This document shows, one piece after another, positions 8,761 through 17,930 of a DNA stretch of 61,879 nucleotides. The first letter of the stretch is position 1. Every line of letters starts with the position of its first letter. The stretch comes from an uncultured Phycisphaerales bacterium (GTDB lineage: Bacteria; Planctomycetota; Phycisphaerae; Sedimentisphaerales; Anaerobacaceae). A model generated the notes under the pieces. It made no database searches and was not told the DNA's origin. It saw only the letters and a program-made list of their open reading frames with translations. Location of the stretch: positions 1 through 61,879 of the forward strand of contig CALEZT010000282.1 of the NCBI GenBank assembly GCA_937927975.1. Direction: 5' to 3'. Made by a program: the position numbers and the translations under genes.

Positions 8761-9063
8761 GAGTGTTGGATGTCGTAAACCGTGCAACCGGGAATCCATG
8801 GCCAATTTAGAAATGTGGTTATGCATGAAAACCATAGAATCTCTTTCTGGTAGTATGTTATGAGTACGGCATTTCAGAAGCGAAATAGCTGCGGACACGT
8901 ATGCTGCTGCACCTCGGACCGCTCTGGCAGAACGAGGGGCGATGCTATACGCAAGCGTACAGTGGCAGTCCGGACCTGTACGACGACAGAAAGGGAGGCA
9001 TCATCCCAATTGACAGGGTTTGGGTTCTGCCATATCGCCCGGCGGCTGATCACGGAGTATCTC

Positions 9064-10263
9064 ATGGTTTTCTCTGAGCTTCAGTTTGGGAAAGCCGCTT
9101 TCTTAGTCTCGCTGGCCCTCGGTTCACTGGCGGCTGCCTGGGGAGGGGAGGGGGCGCCGCACCCGGTGAAGAACCCGACTTCGCCAGTCATGCTGGCCGG
9201 TGACTGGCTGTTGAATAACCCGCAAGGCGTTGATTTCGATAATCTGCCGCGCGTGCCATCGGAACATGCGGTGGTGAATGATGTCCGTGATGCAGGCGGC
9301 ACGCGGGTGAACCAGCACAACTACTTGGCACATTACGAGGGATTGTTCTGGGCGATGTGGAGCGACGGTCCGGGCAGTCCCCGGGCGTCGCCGGAGCGGC
9401 ACTGGAATGTCGTGCCCGGCCACGATCTGGCCGGACAGCGTGTTTCATTTGCTATCAGCGAGAGCGGCATGCACTGGAGTGAGTCGCGTGACTTGGCCGG
9501 CCCACCCGAGGCCGGATTCGGCTGGATCGCACGTGGATTCTGGATTCGCGAAGGGAAGTTGCTTGCTCTCGCCAGTCGCTACAAAGCGCCGGGTTATGAT
9601 GGGCCTGGGCTTCAATTGCATGCTTTTGAGATGGCGCCTGGTAAACCAGCGGACTGGAAACACCTCGGAATTGCCTATGACGACGCGCTCAATAATTTCC
9701 CTCCCAAGATGCTGCCAAATGGTAAGTGGATGATGTCACGGCGCGATCACCGGCGGGATGTGCACCTGCTGTTCGGGGGTACGGAGTCTTTCAATCGGTG
9801 GGATTCGACCCCGTTCGTTCGATATTCGGATACGGACCTGATGGCTGAGGAGCCATACTGGTGGGTCCTGCCCGATGGGGACTTGATGGCGCTGTTTCGT
9901 GATAACCGGGAGGGGGGGGTTCTGTTCAGGGCGTTTTCAATCGATCAGGGCCGCACGTGGAGTCGGCCGGTTCGGACCAATTTCCCCGACGCCACATCGA
10001 AATTTCACGGACTGCGGCTCAGTGATGGCCGGTACGTGCTCATATCGAATGCCAACCCCAGGCGACGTGATCCGCTGACCATCGCGCTCAGTGATGACGG
10101 GCTTGTCTTCACAAGGATGGGCTATCTGGTGGGAGGACGGCATGTAGATTACCCGCACGTAATCGAGTACGACGGGCACCTTTACGTAGCCTTCGCCGGT
10201 GCCAAGCAAACCGTCGAGGTGTTGAAGATTCGCGTCAGCGACCTGGCTGTATTGGATAATTGA
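9064..10263 (+). CDS. Secreted BNR-repeat (sialidase-like) protein
   Basis: A 399-residue protein. The ATG at 9064 follows GGAG by 8 bases; an ATG at 8860 in the same frame has no ribosome site and would add an unrelated extension. An N-terminal hydrophobic segment ending near SLAAAWG looks like a signal peptide. The body is a propeller with the conserved VNQHNYLAHYEGLFWAMWSD block and Asp-box-like turns (SIDQGRTWSRP, LSDDGLVFTR). It is paralogous along its whole length to the first ~400 residues of the next gene. No FRIP-type motif of classical GH33 enzymes is visible, so it may act on another glycan linkage. First gene of a tight five-gene run. Confidence 0.85.
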   Translation: MVFSELQFGKAAFLVSLALGSLAAAWGGEGAPHPVKNPTSPVMLAGDWLLNNPQGVDFDNLPRVPSEHAVVNDVRDAGGTRVNQHNYLAHYEGLFWAMWSDGPGSPRASPERHWNVVPGHDLAGQRVSFAISESGMHWSESRDLAGPPEAGFGWIARGFWIREGKLLALASRYKAPGYDGPGLQLHAFEMAPGKPADWKHLGIAYDDALNNFPPKMLPNGKWMMSRRDHRRDVHLLFGGTESFNRWDSTPFVRYSDTDLMAEEPYWWVLPDGDLMALFRDNREGGVLFRAFSIDQGRTWSRPVRTNFPDATSKFHGLRLSDGRYVLISNANPRRRDPLTIALSDDGLVFTRMGYLVGGRHVDYPHVIEYDGHLYVAFAGAKQTVEVLKIRVSDLAVLDN

Positions 10264-10284
10264 CCTGAGGAGTAGGGGACCATC

Positions 10285-13200
10285 ATGTTGAGCGATGCGA
10301 TGGTGAAGACTCTTCTGCCCGCTGTGATGACAATCTACCCGGCGCTGGCCGTTTCGGACAATCGGCCTGGCCATCCTGTCAGCGCCCCTAACTCATCGGA
10401 TATGCTGGTCGGCGACTGGTTCGATCATCCGCACGCCATCGACTTCGACAAGTTGCCGAGGGTCCCTTCAGAACACGTCGTAATCAGCGACGTGACCGCC
10501 GCTAACGGGGTGAACCAGCACAACTACCTAGTGCACTACGACGACCGATTCTGGGCCATGTGGAGCGACGGCCCGGCCATCGAGGACCGGGTTGGGCAAG
10601 TCGTGAAATACGCCACCAGTGACGATGGACGGAGTTGGAGCGAGCCGAAGTCCCTCACCGGTTATCCGCCGGGTTCTGGTCCTGACTCACCGCATTACGG
10701 TACGCGGCACCATGAAGGCTTCCGCTACATCGCCCGCGGTTTCTGGGTGCGCGACAGTGAACTGCTGGCTCTGATCTCATTAGACGAGGCCGCCGATTTC
10801 TTTGGCCCGAGTCTTACGCTGTTGGCCTATCGATGGGATCCGGACAAAGGGACCTGGAATGAGTACGGCGTTGTCTACCGTAATGCCATCAACAACTTCG
10901 CCCCGAAGCGATTGCCGACCGGCGAGTGGATGATGTCGCGCCGGCCGTATAACTACGGTTCGGCGGGCGTTGATTTCCTGATCGGCGGTGTCGATGCATT
11001 CGATCGGTGGAAGGCATTTCCCGTGCCGAAGGGACCCCTGGCGGCTGAAGAACCCTGCTGGTGGACGTTGCCCGACGGAAACCTCACGGCGCTGTTCCGG
11101 GACAATCGGGCGAGCGGATACATCTATCGTAGTTTCTCAGTGGACAATGGTCGGACTTGGACCCGGCCGGTGCGGACCGATTTTCCCGATGCGCGATCGA
11201 AGTTCCACGGGGTACGCATGAGGGATGGCCGCTATGTCCTGGTATCGAACTCCCATCCGAAACGCCGCGACCCACTCACTCTGGCCATCAGTGACGATGG
11301 AGTGGTGTTCAACCGACTGTACTACCTAGTGGGCGGGCGACGCAACGGGGTGGACTACCCGATGGTGATGGAACACGAAGGATACCTGTACGTCGCGCAC
11401 TCGGGTGGATATGGTGGTCGGAAGCAGTCGGTTGAGCTGCAACGGGTGCGCATTGCTGATCTTGGCAAGCTGGACATGGTTGACGCCCGGACGGTGCGCT
11501 TCGTCCTTCGGGAAGAAAGCCCGCCTGCAGCCGCAGTTGACTATCTGAATCTGGACAAGGCGGAGATGTCGCGGCAGCGAGCTTTTGCCCGCAGTGGCGT
11601 TCAGGAGATCGCCCCGGTGCTGCTGCCTGATGAGGGGTTGGCGGATGGAGCGCGAAGCGAGGCTTTCGGCTGGCCCCATGCTGGAATCGTCGACGACGTG
11701 CTGATCGTGCATTTTCGGGTTCGCGGCGGGTTGATCCGATCCACCGACGGCGGTCGAACCTGGGAGGATCCTGTGTTCACGGATTGCGGGATCCTGGTGC
11801 TGGGCACCACTGACAGCGGAAAGGTGGTCGCCGTCTCGGTAAACAGTAGGCGCCCCAATACCCTTGATGTCTTGATTTCACAGGATAAGGGCAAGAGCTG
11901 GCAGCGTCACCAGTCCCAAGTTGCGACGCCGGCAGATCTCACAGCAAGAGTGGTTGCACACCCGCGTTTCGGCCTGATCGCCGGTGGTCACCCGGAGAGG
12001 GATCAACTGGTGTTCCTGGTCTCGCAAGACGAAGGCCTGAGCTGGCGCAGAGTGGCCTTCCCATTGCCGGGATTCTACACCGACGGAACGGTGCCCTTCG
12101 CGTGGGGAGACCAGCTCGGAGTCTTTGCCCGCTGTCATCACGGTGGATCCGATTGGAGTACGTTCGCACAGTGCTATCCGACGAATATCGAAACGGCGAA
12201 ACGGATCGAGGAGTTGGAATGGAGGTGGACACCCAACAACATCTTCGTGGCCAAGATGGACACGCCGGATGCCGTTTACAATCCGGTGAGCGGTCGGATT
12301 GAGGCCGTGACGACCAAACGCGATGCCGGTTTTCCTTACCGAGACAGCGGTCTGAAATCGGGCAGCGTGGGATACATGACGCTCAATCTTTGGAGCATCG
12401 ATCCCAACGAGTTCCTTGACGGAAGGACGGACTGGCGTTTCGAGGGCGTTCTGCTGCGAAGCAAAGGGGAGAAGGCGAGAATCCAGAACCCGCGTGACGG
12501 CATGCATCCCTCCGGGACGGTCGTGGATGAAAAGAACGGAGTTCAACACATCTTCATCTATGGCGGCGACAGAGCACATGGGGAGGGCGCACCGGAGACA
12601 GGGAAGACCGGGGTCTTCCGGATCACGCGAACGCTGGATACAAAACGCTGGCGAGCGATGGCGGCTGAACTGGGCAACTACGGTACGATCCTTCGTTTCG
12701 ACGAGGAGTTCGAAAGCCTCGAACGCTGGGTCCCCAGCGGCAGTCCGACGGGGCAGTTGGAGTTCTCTCGAACCGAGCCGCCCCGACGGGTGGGCGATGC
12801 GCCGTTGCCCGAGGGCGGTAGGATTGCCCTCGATGGCGAGGGCCGGCTGTGCATTCAGACGGGTGCATCCGGCTATCATGGACTGCATAACGAAGATGTC
12901 GTCGTAACCCCGGATTATCGCTTCGAATTCAAGGTTCGGGTGCGAGCCTATGCAGATCGGGGAGAAGTACTGGGTGTAAATGTCAACTGTGGCCCCCGGA
13001 AATTCCATCTTATCTTGCGAAAGGACGGCATCTACGATTGGGAGGCACCCCAACGAGCCAGACAGATCCGCGAGATGCCGATGGACAACGATTGGCACAT
13101 ATGGGTGGTGGAGATGCGCGGCGGCAAAGCGCGAGTGTGTCGGGATGGAGAATTCGTCGGTATTGGCACCCCGATGATCGATCCGGCCGTAGGGAGCCGG

Positions 13201-13287
13201 CCCATCAGTATCTACTCGAACCCCGACGGAGGCTCGGGCAGCAAAACCGATGTGCAGATGGACTACTTTCGGTTTGAGAATCTGTGA
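10285..13287 (+). CDS. Secreted double BNR propeller with C-terminal LamG-like domain
   Basis: A 1000-residue protein starting 21 bases after the previous stop, with GAGGAG about 12 bases before the ATG. Residues 1-~25 resemble a signal peptide. Residues ~30-415 duplicate the previous gene (PRVPSEHVVISDV, GVNQHNYLVHYDDRFWAMW, SVDNGRTWTRP). Residues ~420-790 are a second BNR domain of a different type (RSTDGGRTWED, SQDKGKSWQRH, SQDEGLSWRR). Residues ~805-1000 form a LamG/concanavalin-like beta-sandwich (YRFEFKVRVRAYADRGE, ending VQMDYFRFENL). The tandem paralogy with its neighbour suggests gene duplication followed by fusion. Glycoside binding or hydrolysis outside the cytoplasm is likely; the exact activity is not known. 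Confidence 0.85.
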   Translation: MLSDAMVKTLLPAVMTIYPALAVSDNRPGHPVSAPNSSDMLVGDWFDHPHAIDFDKLPRVPSEHVVISDVTAANGVNQHNYLVHYDDRFWAMWSDGPAIEDRVGQVVKYATSDDGRSWSEPKSLTGYPPGSGPDSPHYGTRHHEGFRYIARGFWVRDSELLALISLDEAADFFGPSLTLLAYRWDPDKGTWNEYGVVYRNAINNFAPKRLPTGEWMMSRRPYNYGSAGVDFLIGGVDAFDRWKAFPVPKGPLAAEEPCWWTLPDGNLTALFRDNRASGYIYRSFSVDNGRTWTRPVRTDFPDARSKFHGVRMRDGRYVLVSNSHPKRRDPLTLAISDDGVVFNRLYYLVGGRRNGVDYPMVMEHEGYLYVAHSGGYGGRKQSVELQRVRIADLGKLDMVDARTVRFVLREESPPAAAVDYLNLDKAEMSRQRAFARSGVQEIAPVLLPDEGLADGARSEAFGWPHAGIVDDVLIVHFRVRGGLIRSTDGGRTWEDPVFTDCGILVLGTTDSGKVVAVSVNSRRPNTLDVLISQDKGKSWQRHQSQVATPADLTARVVAHPRFGLIAGGHPERDQLVFLVSQDEGLSWRRVAFPLPGFYTDGTVPFAWGDQLGVFARCHHGGSDWSTFAQCYPTNIETAKRIEELEWRWTPNNIFVAKMDTPDAVYNPVSGRIEAVTTKRDAGFPYRDSGLKSGSVGYMTLNLWSIDPNEFLDGRTDWRFEGVLLRSKGEKARIQNPRDGMHPSGTVVDEKNGVQHIFIYGGDRAHGEGAPETGKTGVFRITRTLDTKRWRAMAAELGNYGTILRFDEEFESLERWVPSGSPTGQLEFSRTEPPRRVGDAPLPEGGRIALDGEGRLCIQTGASGYHGLHNEDVVVTPDYRFEFKVRVRAYADRGEVLGVNVNCGPRKFHLILRKDGIYDWEAPQRARQIREMPMDNDWHIWVVEMRGGKARVCRDGEFVGIGTPMIDPAVGSRPISIYSNPDGGSGSKTDVQMDYFRFENL

Positions 13288-13289
13288 AC

Positions 13290-14612
13290 ATGAAACAGAA
13301 AGCAACGATTTTGCTGGTTGGGTGTGGTATGGCCCTTCTGTCGCACGACGGTGTGGCCGACGAGTCCCTTACGTATCGCCGCTTCCGGGTTCTGGAACAG
13401 GATGGGAGGGTGGTAGCAACCGCGCCGCTCCCAACCGAAGTTGTGCCGCTGTGGGCAAGAGGTGTTTCCCCGCGGCAATACGACTGGACGTCACAGAGAC
13501 ATGACGCCTACCCGTACTTTGAAGACCCCATCCCGTTTGTCATTCCGCCGGAAAAGGACTCCGGGGAGCCACTCTACAGCCACAACCATTGTCCCGATAT
13601 TACCTGGCTGCCGAACGGTGACCTGCTGGTCATCTGGTTCAGCACGGTCAGAGAACAGGGCACGGAGATGACCATCCTGGCCAGCCGTCTTCGCGCTGCT
13701 CGCAGGACATGGGATCCCGCCTCCGAGTTCTTCAAGGCTGACGACAGGAACATGACCGGCAGCAGCTTGTTCCACGATGGACATGGCGTGCTGCATCATG
13801 TCAACGGCATGGGGTCTGAGGGTGTGGAAGGCTGGGCGGATCTGGCCATGCTGCATCGTTGCAGCCGGGACAATGGGGTCACGTGGTCGGCGGCCCGCCC
13901 CATCTCGAGCGGTGCCAATTATCGGCGGCGGCACCAGGTCATCGCCGGTATGAAGCGGACGGCCGATGGAACGCTCGTTCAGCCGTGCGATGCCACGCCT
14001 GGTGGAGAAGGCGCGACAGTCCTGCATAGTAGTCGGGACGGCGGGCGCACCTGGTCCGACCCGGGCGGAGACATTCGAGGCATCCACGCCGCGTTGGTGG
14101 AGTTGAAGGACGGTCGACTGTTAGCTTTCGGACGGGGCCAGTCGATCAATGGATGTTTGCCCATGAGTCTCTCCAGCGATATGGGCAAGACGTGGACCTA
14201 TCGGGCAAGCGTGTTCCCGCCTATCGGGGCTGCACAGCGGCTTGTGTTGATGCGGCTGCGCGAAGGTCCCTTGCTGTTCGTCTCCTTCACCGGAATGCGA
14301 AGCGGTGCTCGGGCGATGACCTTCGCCGACAAGAACGGAGTTGACTTCCAGGGCGTTGGCTTGTTCGCCGCTTTGTCCGACGATGAGGGTCTGACATGGC
14401 CGGCGTGCAGACTGTTGACGCCCGGTGAGAGAAAGTACGAGGTTGGACCGTATTTCGGCGCCGCCGTGCGTCGGCCCGCTGTGATCGAAACGACCCGCAC
14501 CAGAGGAGAGGTGGAAGGGTATCTAGCTGCGACGCAGACACCCGACGGTGTCATTCATCTTGTGTCCAGTCGCCTGCACTACCGCTTCAACTTGGCGTGG
14601 CTGAGATCGTGA
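13290..14612 (+). CDS. Secreted BNR/sialidase-like protein (COG4692-like)
   Basis: A 440-residue protein whose ATG lies 2 bases beyond the previous stop. A GTG at 13284 overlaps that stop and is the alternative start; either way translation is probably coupled. It has a signal peptide (MKQKATILLVGCGMALL...). Its propeller contains NHCPDITWLPNGDLLVIWFS, SRDNGVTWS, SRDGGRTWSDPGGDIRGIHA and RLHYRFNLAWLRS. It matches the first propeller of the 965-5335 protein over nearly its full length, so the two loci are related by duplication. The pattern DxxWLPNGDLLxxWF...EQGTE resembles predicted neuraminidases of COG4692. Confidence 0.85.
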   Translation: MKQKATILLVGCGMALLSHDGVADESLTYRRFRVLEQDGRVVATAPLPTEVVPLWARGVSPRQYDWTSQRHDAYPYFEDPIPFVIPPEKDSGEPLYSHNHCPDITWLPNGDLLVIWFSTVREQGTEMTILASRLRAARRTWDPASEFFKADDRNMTGSSLFHDGHGVLHHVNGMGSEGVEGWADLAMLHRCSRDNGVTWSAARPISSGANYRRRHQVIAGMKRTADGTLVQPCDATPGGEGATVLHSSRDGGRTWSDPGGDIRGIHAALVELKDGRLLAFGRGQSINGCLPMSLSSDMGKTWTYRASVFPPIGAAQRLVLMRLREGPLLFVSFTGMRSGARAMTFADKNGVDFQGVGLFAALSDDEGLTWPACRLLTPGERKYEVGPYFGAAVRRPAVIETTRTRGEVEGYLAATQTPDGVIHLVSSRLHYRFNLAWLRS

Positions 14613-14617
14613 GGCCT

Positions 14618-16183
14618 ATGGAACCGCACCTTCGTACGCTCGATGCACTGGCTATCCTGCTGTATCTGGCCGGCATGGTTGCCATTGCCCTGTACTTTGC
14701 CCGGCGGAATACCAATACCGAGGAGTACTTCGTCGGCAACAGGGGTTTCGCTGGTTGGGTGATCGGATTGTCGATGCTCGGAACGATTGTGTCCTCGGCA
14801 ACATTTCTCGCACTGCCGGCCGCCGCGTACGCGCTTGATTGGCGGCAGCTTGCGGTGAATTTCGCAGTGCCGCTGGTTGCCGTTCTTGCGGTGGTGTTCT
14901 TCATTCCTCTTTTCCGGCGGGGGCGGATGACTTCGGCTTTCGAGTATCTTGGCCTGCGATACGGGCCGATCCCCCGGTTGTATGGCACGGTTAGCTTCAT
15001 CATCTTGCAGGTCATTCGTACCGCCCAGGTTTTGTTTCTGGTGGCGCTGCCCGTGCAGTTCTTGACGGGCGCCTCGCTGGAGGCGACGATCATCGGGACG
15101 GGCGTCTTCGTAGCCTGCTACACGGTGGTCGGCGGAATCGATACGGTGATCTGGACTGATGTCGTGCAGACCATCGTGATGATCGTGGGAGGAGTGGTCT
15201 GCGCTGGCTACGTCGTCGTTGCGCTGCCGCAGGGACTGGACCAGATTATCGAAGTGGGCAGCGCGGCAGATAAGTTTTCGCTTGGCAGTTTCGACTGGGA
15301 TCTGACCCGGCGCACGTTCTGGACTGTGTTGCTGCTGGGGATTGTCAATTGGCTGGCGATCTATGGAGGGGATCAGAACATCGTTCAACGGTATGTCTCT
15401 TCACGCTCGACGCGCGAGGCGCGAAAAGCCACGATCCTCTACTCCGTATTGGCCCTGCCGATGTGGGCGTTCTTCTTCTTCGTGGGAACCAGCGTCTTTG
15501 TCTATTACCAGACTTTTCCCACCGAAGACGTACAAAAGCTTGCGGTGGACCAGATCTTGCCGTATTTCATCCTCACCCGAATTCCCGCCGGAATGGCTGG
15601 GTTGATCGTCGCCGCAATCATTGCCGCGGCCATGTCCACCCTCGATTCGAGCATCAATGCGATTGCGACCGTATCGGTGGTTGATCTCCTGAAACCGTTC
15701 TTGGCGAGAGATCGCAGCGATCGCTATTACCTGTGGGCTGCGCGCATGATCGCGACAGGTGCCGCCGTGTTGATGATCATGGGGGCGTTGACCTTTGCCC
15801 GCATTTCAAAGGAGAGCATGAACGACATCTCTCTGATCGTCACCTCGGTTTTCGGGGGCTGTCTGATGGGCTTGTTCATGGTGGGTATCTTCACCCGACG
15901 TGTCGACGGATTCGCCGCGAACTGCGCCCTGGCGGCCGCTGTCGTGTTCAACGTGTACTTGGCCCTGGGGGCGTTTGAAATACTGCCGCAGTCGTGGAGG
16001 TTGCGAGCCCACGAATACTGGGTGGGAGCGCTGGTCAACGGTTGTTTTGTGTTGGTTGCTTATATCGTCGCACTGCTTCGGCGCCGTCCGCCATTGAATT
16101 TGCGTGGGCTCACCGTGTGGACGACAAGGCTGCGGGATGAACCGGTTAGGATGGGAGTTTCTTGTGAAACAGAGCCATACTGA
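14618..16183 (+). CDS. Sodium:solute symporter (SSS family)
   Basis: A 521-residue inner-membrane protein with about 13 hydrophobic segments. GAGG lies 3 bases before the ATG at 14618; a GTG at 14597 inside the previous gene is possible. SSS features are NTNTEEYFVGNRGFAGW after the first helix, the GGIDTVIWTDVVQTIVM block of helix 5-6, GGDQNIVQRYVSSRSTREAR, and the Na+-site helix AAIIAAAMSTLDSSINAIAT. It would import a sugar, sugar acid or related product released by the upstream BNR enzymes, driven by sodium. The C-terminal SSS domain at 35977-37446 is a distant paralogue. It overlaps the next gene by 20 bases. Confidence 0.93.
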   Translation: MEPHLRTLDALAILLYLAGMVAIALYFARRNTNTEEYFVGNRGFAGWVIGLSMLGTIVSSATFLALPAAAYALDWRQLAVNFAVPLVAVLAVVFFIPLFRRGRMTSAFEYLGLRYGPIPRLYGTVSFIILQVIRTAQVLFLVALPVQFLTGASLEATIIGTGVFVACYTVVGGIDTVIWTDVVQTIVMIVGGVVCAGYVVVALPQGLDQIIEVGSAADKFSLGSFDWDLTRRTFWTVLLLGIVNWLAIYGGDQNIVQRYVSSRSTREARKATILYSVLALPMWAFFFFVGTSVFVYYQTFPTEDVQKLAVDQILPYFILTRIPAGMAGLIVAAIIAAAMSTLDSSINAIATVSVVDLLKPFLARDRSDRYYLWAARMIATGAAVLMIMGALTFARISKESMNDISLIVTSVFGGCLMGLFMVGIFTRRVDGFAANCALAAAVVFNVYLALGAFEILPQSWRLRAHEYWVGALVNGCFVLVAYIVALLRRRPPLNLRGLTVWTTRLRDEPVRMGVSCETEPY

Positions 16184-17846
16184 AAGAACCATAGAGTCTG
16201 TCGATGTCGCCGTGATTGGTGGAACGCCTGGCGGAATTGCTGCCGCACTGGCGGCAGCCCGGGCCGGTTTCCGGGTGGCCTTGACGGAGTATCACCCGCA
16301 CTTAGGCGGAATGGCGACCAGCGGGTTGGGCAAGAGCGACAATGAGAACCGCGATATGATCGGGGGCATCTTCACCGAGTTCGTTCGGCGGGTGTGGACC
16401 TATTATGCCGATACGTATGGCCGGGACTCTGTGAATGCCGTGCTCTGTAATGACGGTTATTACTATGAGCCCTCGGTCGCCGAACGGATATTCAATGAGA
16501 TGTTGGCTGGGCAGCGCACTCGCATTCAGGTGTTCCCAGCACACCGATTGGTGTCCGTAAGGACAGCCAAGAACTGTGTGCATCAGGCCACATTGCTCTC
16601 CCGAGCATCCAACTCCTTACTCGAGTTGAATGCCAAGGTGTTCATTGACGCCACCTATGAAGGGGACCTCTATGCCATGGCCGGTGCTGAATATCGTCTG
16701 GGCCGGGAGTCCCGGGACGAATACGGCGAACTCCATGCAGGGGTCGTCTATTACGATTATGAGGAACGACTTTTTCTGCCCGGTACGACAGGTGAAGCAG
16801 ACCGCCATCTGCCAGCCTATACCTACCGGCTTTGTCTGACAACCGATCCGAAGAACAGCATTGCGCTGGATTCTCCTCCGCCGGAATACGATCGTCAGCT
16901 GTATCTGCCGTACTTGCAGGATCTGCGTGCCGACCGCTTGTCGGCGCCCAAGAGGCTGGTTGAGGGTTGGGGGTACTACCCAAAACACTTTGGCACGCTG
17001 TTACGGGCCTTTTCAGTAACGGAACTGCCCAACGGGAAGATCGATGCAAACATCAATCCGCGACCGCTGGCCTTCTTGTTCTCTGAAGAGAATGACGGAT
17101 ATGCGGATGGAGACTGGGACGCCCGTGAACGAATTTGCTTGCGACACCGCCATCTGACTTTGGGTTTGCTCTATTTCCTTCAGAACGATCACGCCGTGCC
17201 ACTGGCGCAACGCGAGATGGCCCGACAATATGGTTTACCAAAGGATGAGTTCGCCGATAACGGGCATTTTCCCTTCCAATTATACGTACGGGAGGCGCGT
17301 CGGCTGGTCGGAGAGTACACCTTGACCGAGCACGATGTGACCTCCAAGGAGGGGATTGCCACCACGGCCTATCATGAAGACAGCATCGCCGCAGGCGAGT
17401 TCCCCGTTGACAGCTTCCCTTGTCGCAAGTGTCAGCCGGGCGACACGCGAGTGCTGGAAGGATATCTGTGCATGCTCGACCACATCACGCGGCCGTATGG
17501 CATCCCGTATCGGATCATGATCCCGAGGACAATCGATGGGCTGATTGTCCCGGTGGCGGCTTCTGCCACTCATGTGGCCTATTCCTCAATCCGCATGGAG
17601 CCCACCTGGATGGCTATGGGCCAGGCGGCCGGGACGGCTGCTGCCGTCGCCATTGAACGGGCTTGCTCTCCACGGTCAGTTCCGATCACACGATTGCGAC
17701 AGATTCTGCGGGCAGATGGCCAGGTTCTGGAGCCCTTGTCAAGCGGTGCAAGAACGACCATCAGGATGTCCGCACCACAAATGGTTAACGTCGAACGGCC
17801 AAAAGCTGCAGAAGGAATCCGGAACACAAGTGTGGCGCGCGAATAG
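16164..17846 (+). CDS. FAD-dependent oxidoreductase (FAD_oxidored family)
   Basis: A 560-residue protein. I chose the GTG at 16164, with GGGAG six bases upstream; an ATG at 16137 is the alternative. The N-terminal Rossmann motif is VDVAVIGGTPGGIAAALAAA (residues 13-32), followed by HLGGMATSGLGKSDNENRD, typical of PF12831 proteins. The C-terminal flavin-closing segment reads IPRTIDGLIVPVAASATHVAY...WMAMGQAAG. No signal peptide is seen, so it is probably cytoplasmic and acts on a substrate brought in by the overlapping symporter. PF12831 members in planctomycete and Bacteroidota carbohydrate loci are thought to oxidise sugars or acids, but their substrates are mostly unknown. Confidence 0.88.
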   Translation: MKQSHTERTIESVDVAVIGGTPGGIAAALAAARAGFRVALTEYHPHLGGMATSGLGKSDNENRDMIGGIFTEFVRRVWTYYADTYGRDSVNAVLCNDGYYYEPSVAERIFNEMLAGQRTRIQVFPAHRLVSVRTAKNCVHQATLLSRASNSLLELNAKVFIDATYEGDLYAMAGAEYRLGRESRDEYGELHAGVVYYDYEERLFLPGTTGEADRHLPAYTYRLCLTTDPKNSIALDSPPPEYDRQLYLPYLQDLRADRLSAPKRLVEGWGYYPKHFGTLLRAFSVTELPNGKIDANINPRPLAFLFSEENDGYADGDWDARERICLRHRHLTLGLLYFLQNDHAVPLAQREMARQYGLPKDEFADNGHFPFQLYVREARRLVGEYTLTEHDVTSKEGIATTAYHEDSIAAGEFPVDSFPCRKCQPGDTRVLEGYLCMLDHITRPYGIPYRIMIPRTIDGLIVPVAASATHVAYSSIRMEPTWMAMGQAAGTAAAVAIERACSPRSVPITRLRQILRADGQVLEPLSSGARTTIRMSAPQMVNVERPKAAEGIRNTSVARE

Positions 17847-17930
17847 GCCGTCTATGATGATGCAGCTTGTACGCTGTCGGTGGAATCACGCGGGTCCAAC
17901 ACGATCAGAGAACCTTGGCAGCGATTGATC

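Noticed and set aside
8860..9063. N-terminal extension of the first BNR gene to an ATG at 8860
   Set aside because: No ribosome site, unrelated Cys/Arg-rich extension, and it would bury the signal peptide that begins at 9064.
11878..13305. Long open frame on the minus strand (475 codons)
   Set aside because: Antisense to a clear BNR/LamG-like coding region. It has no ribosome site or family motif and is an expected by-product of GC-rich codon use.
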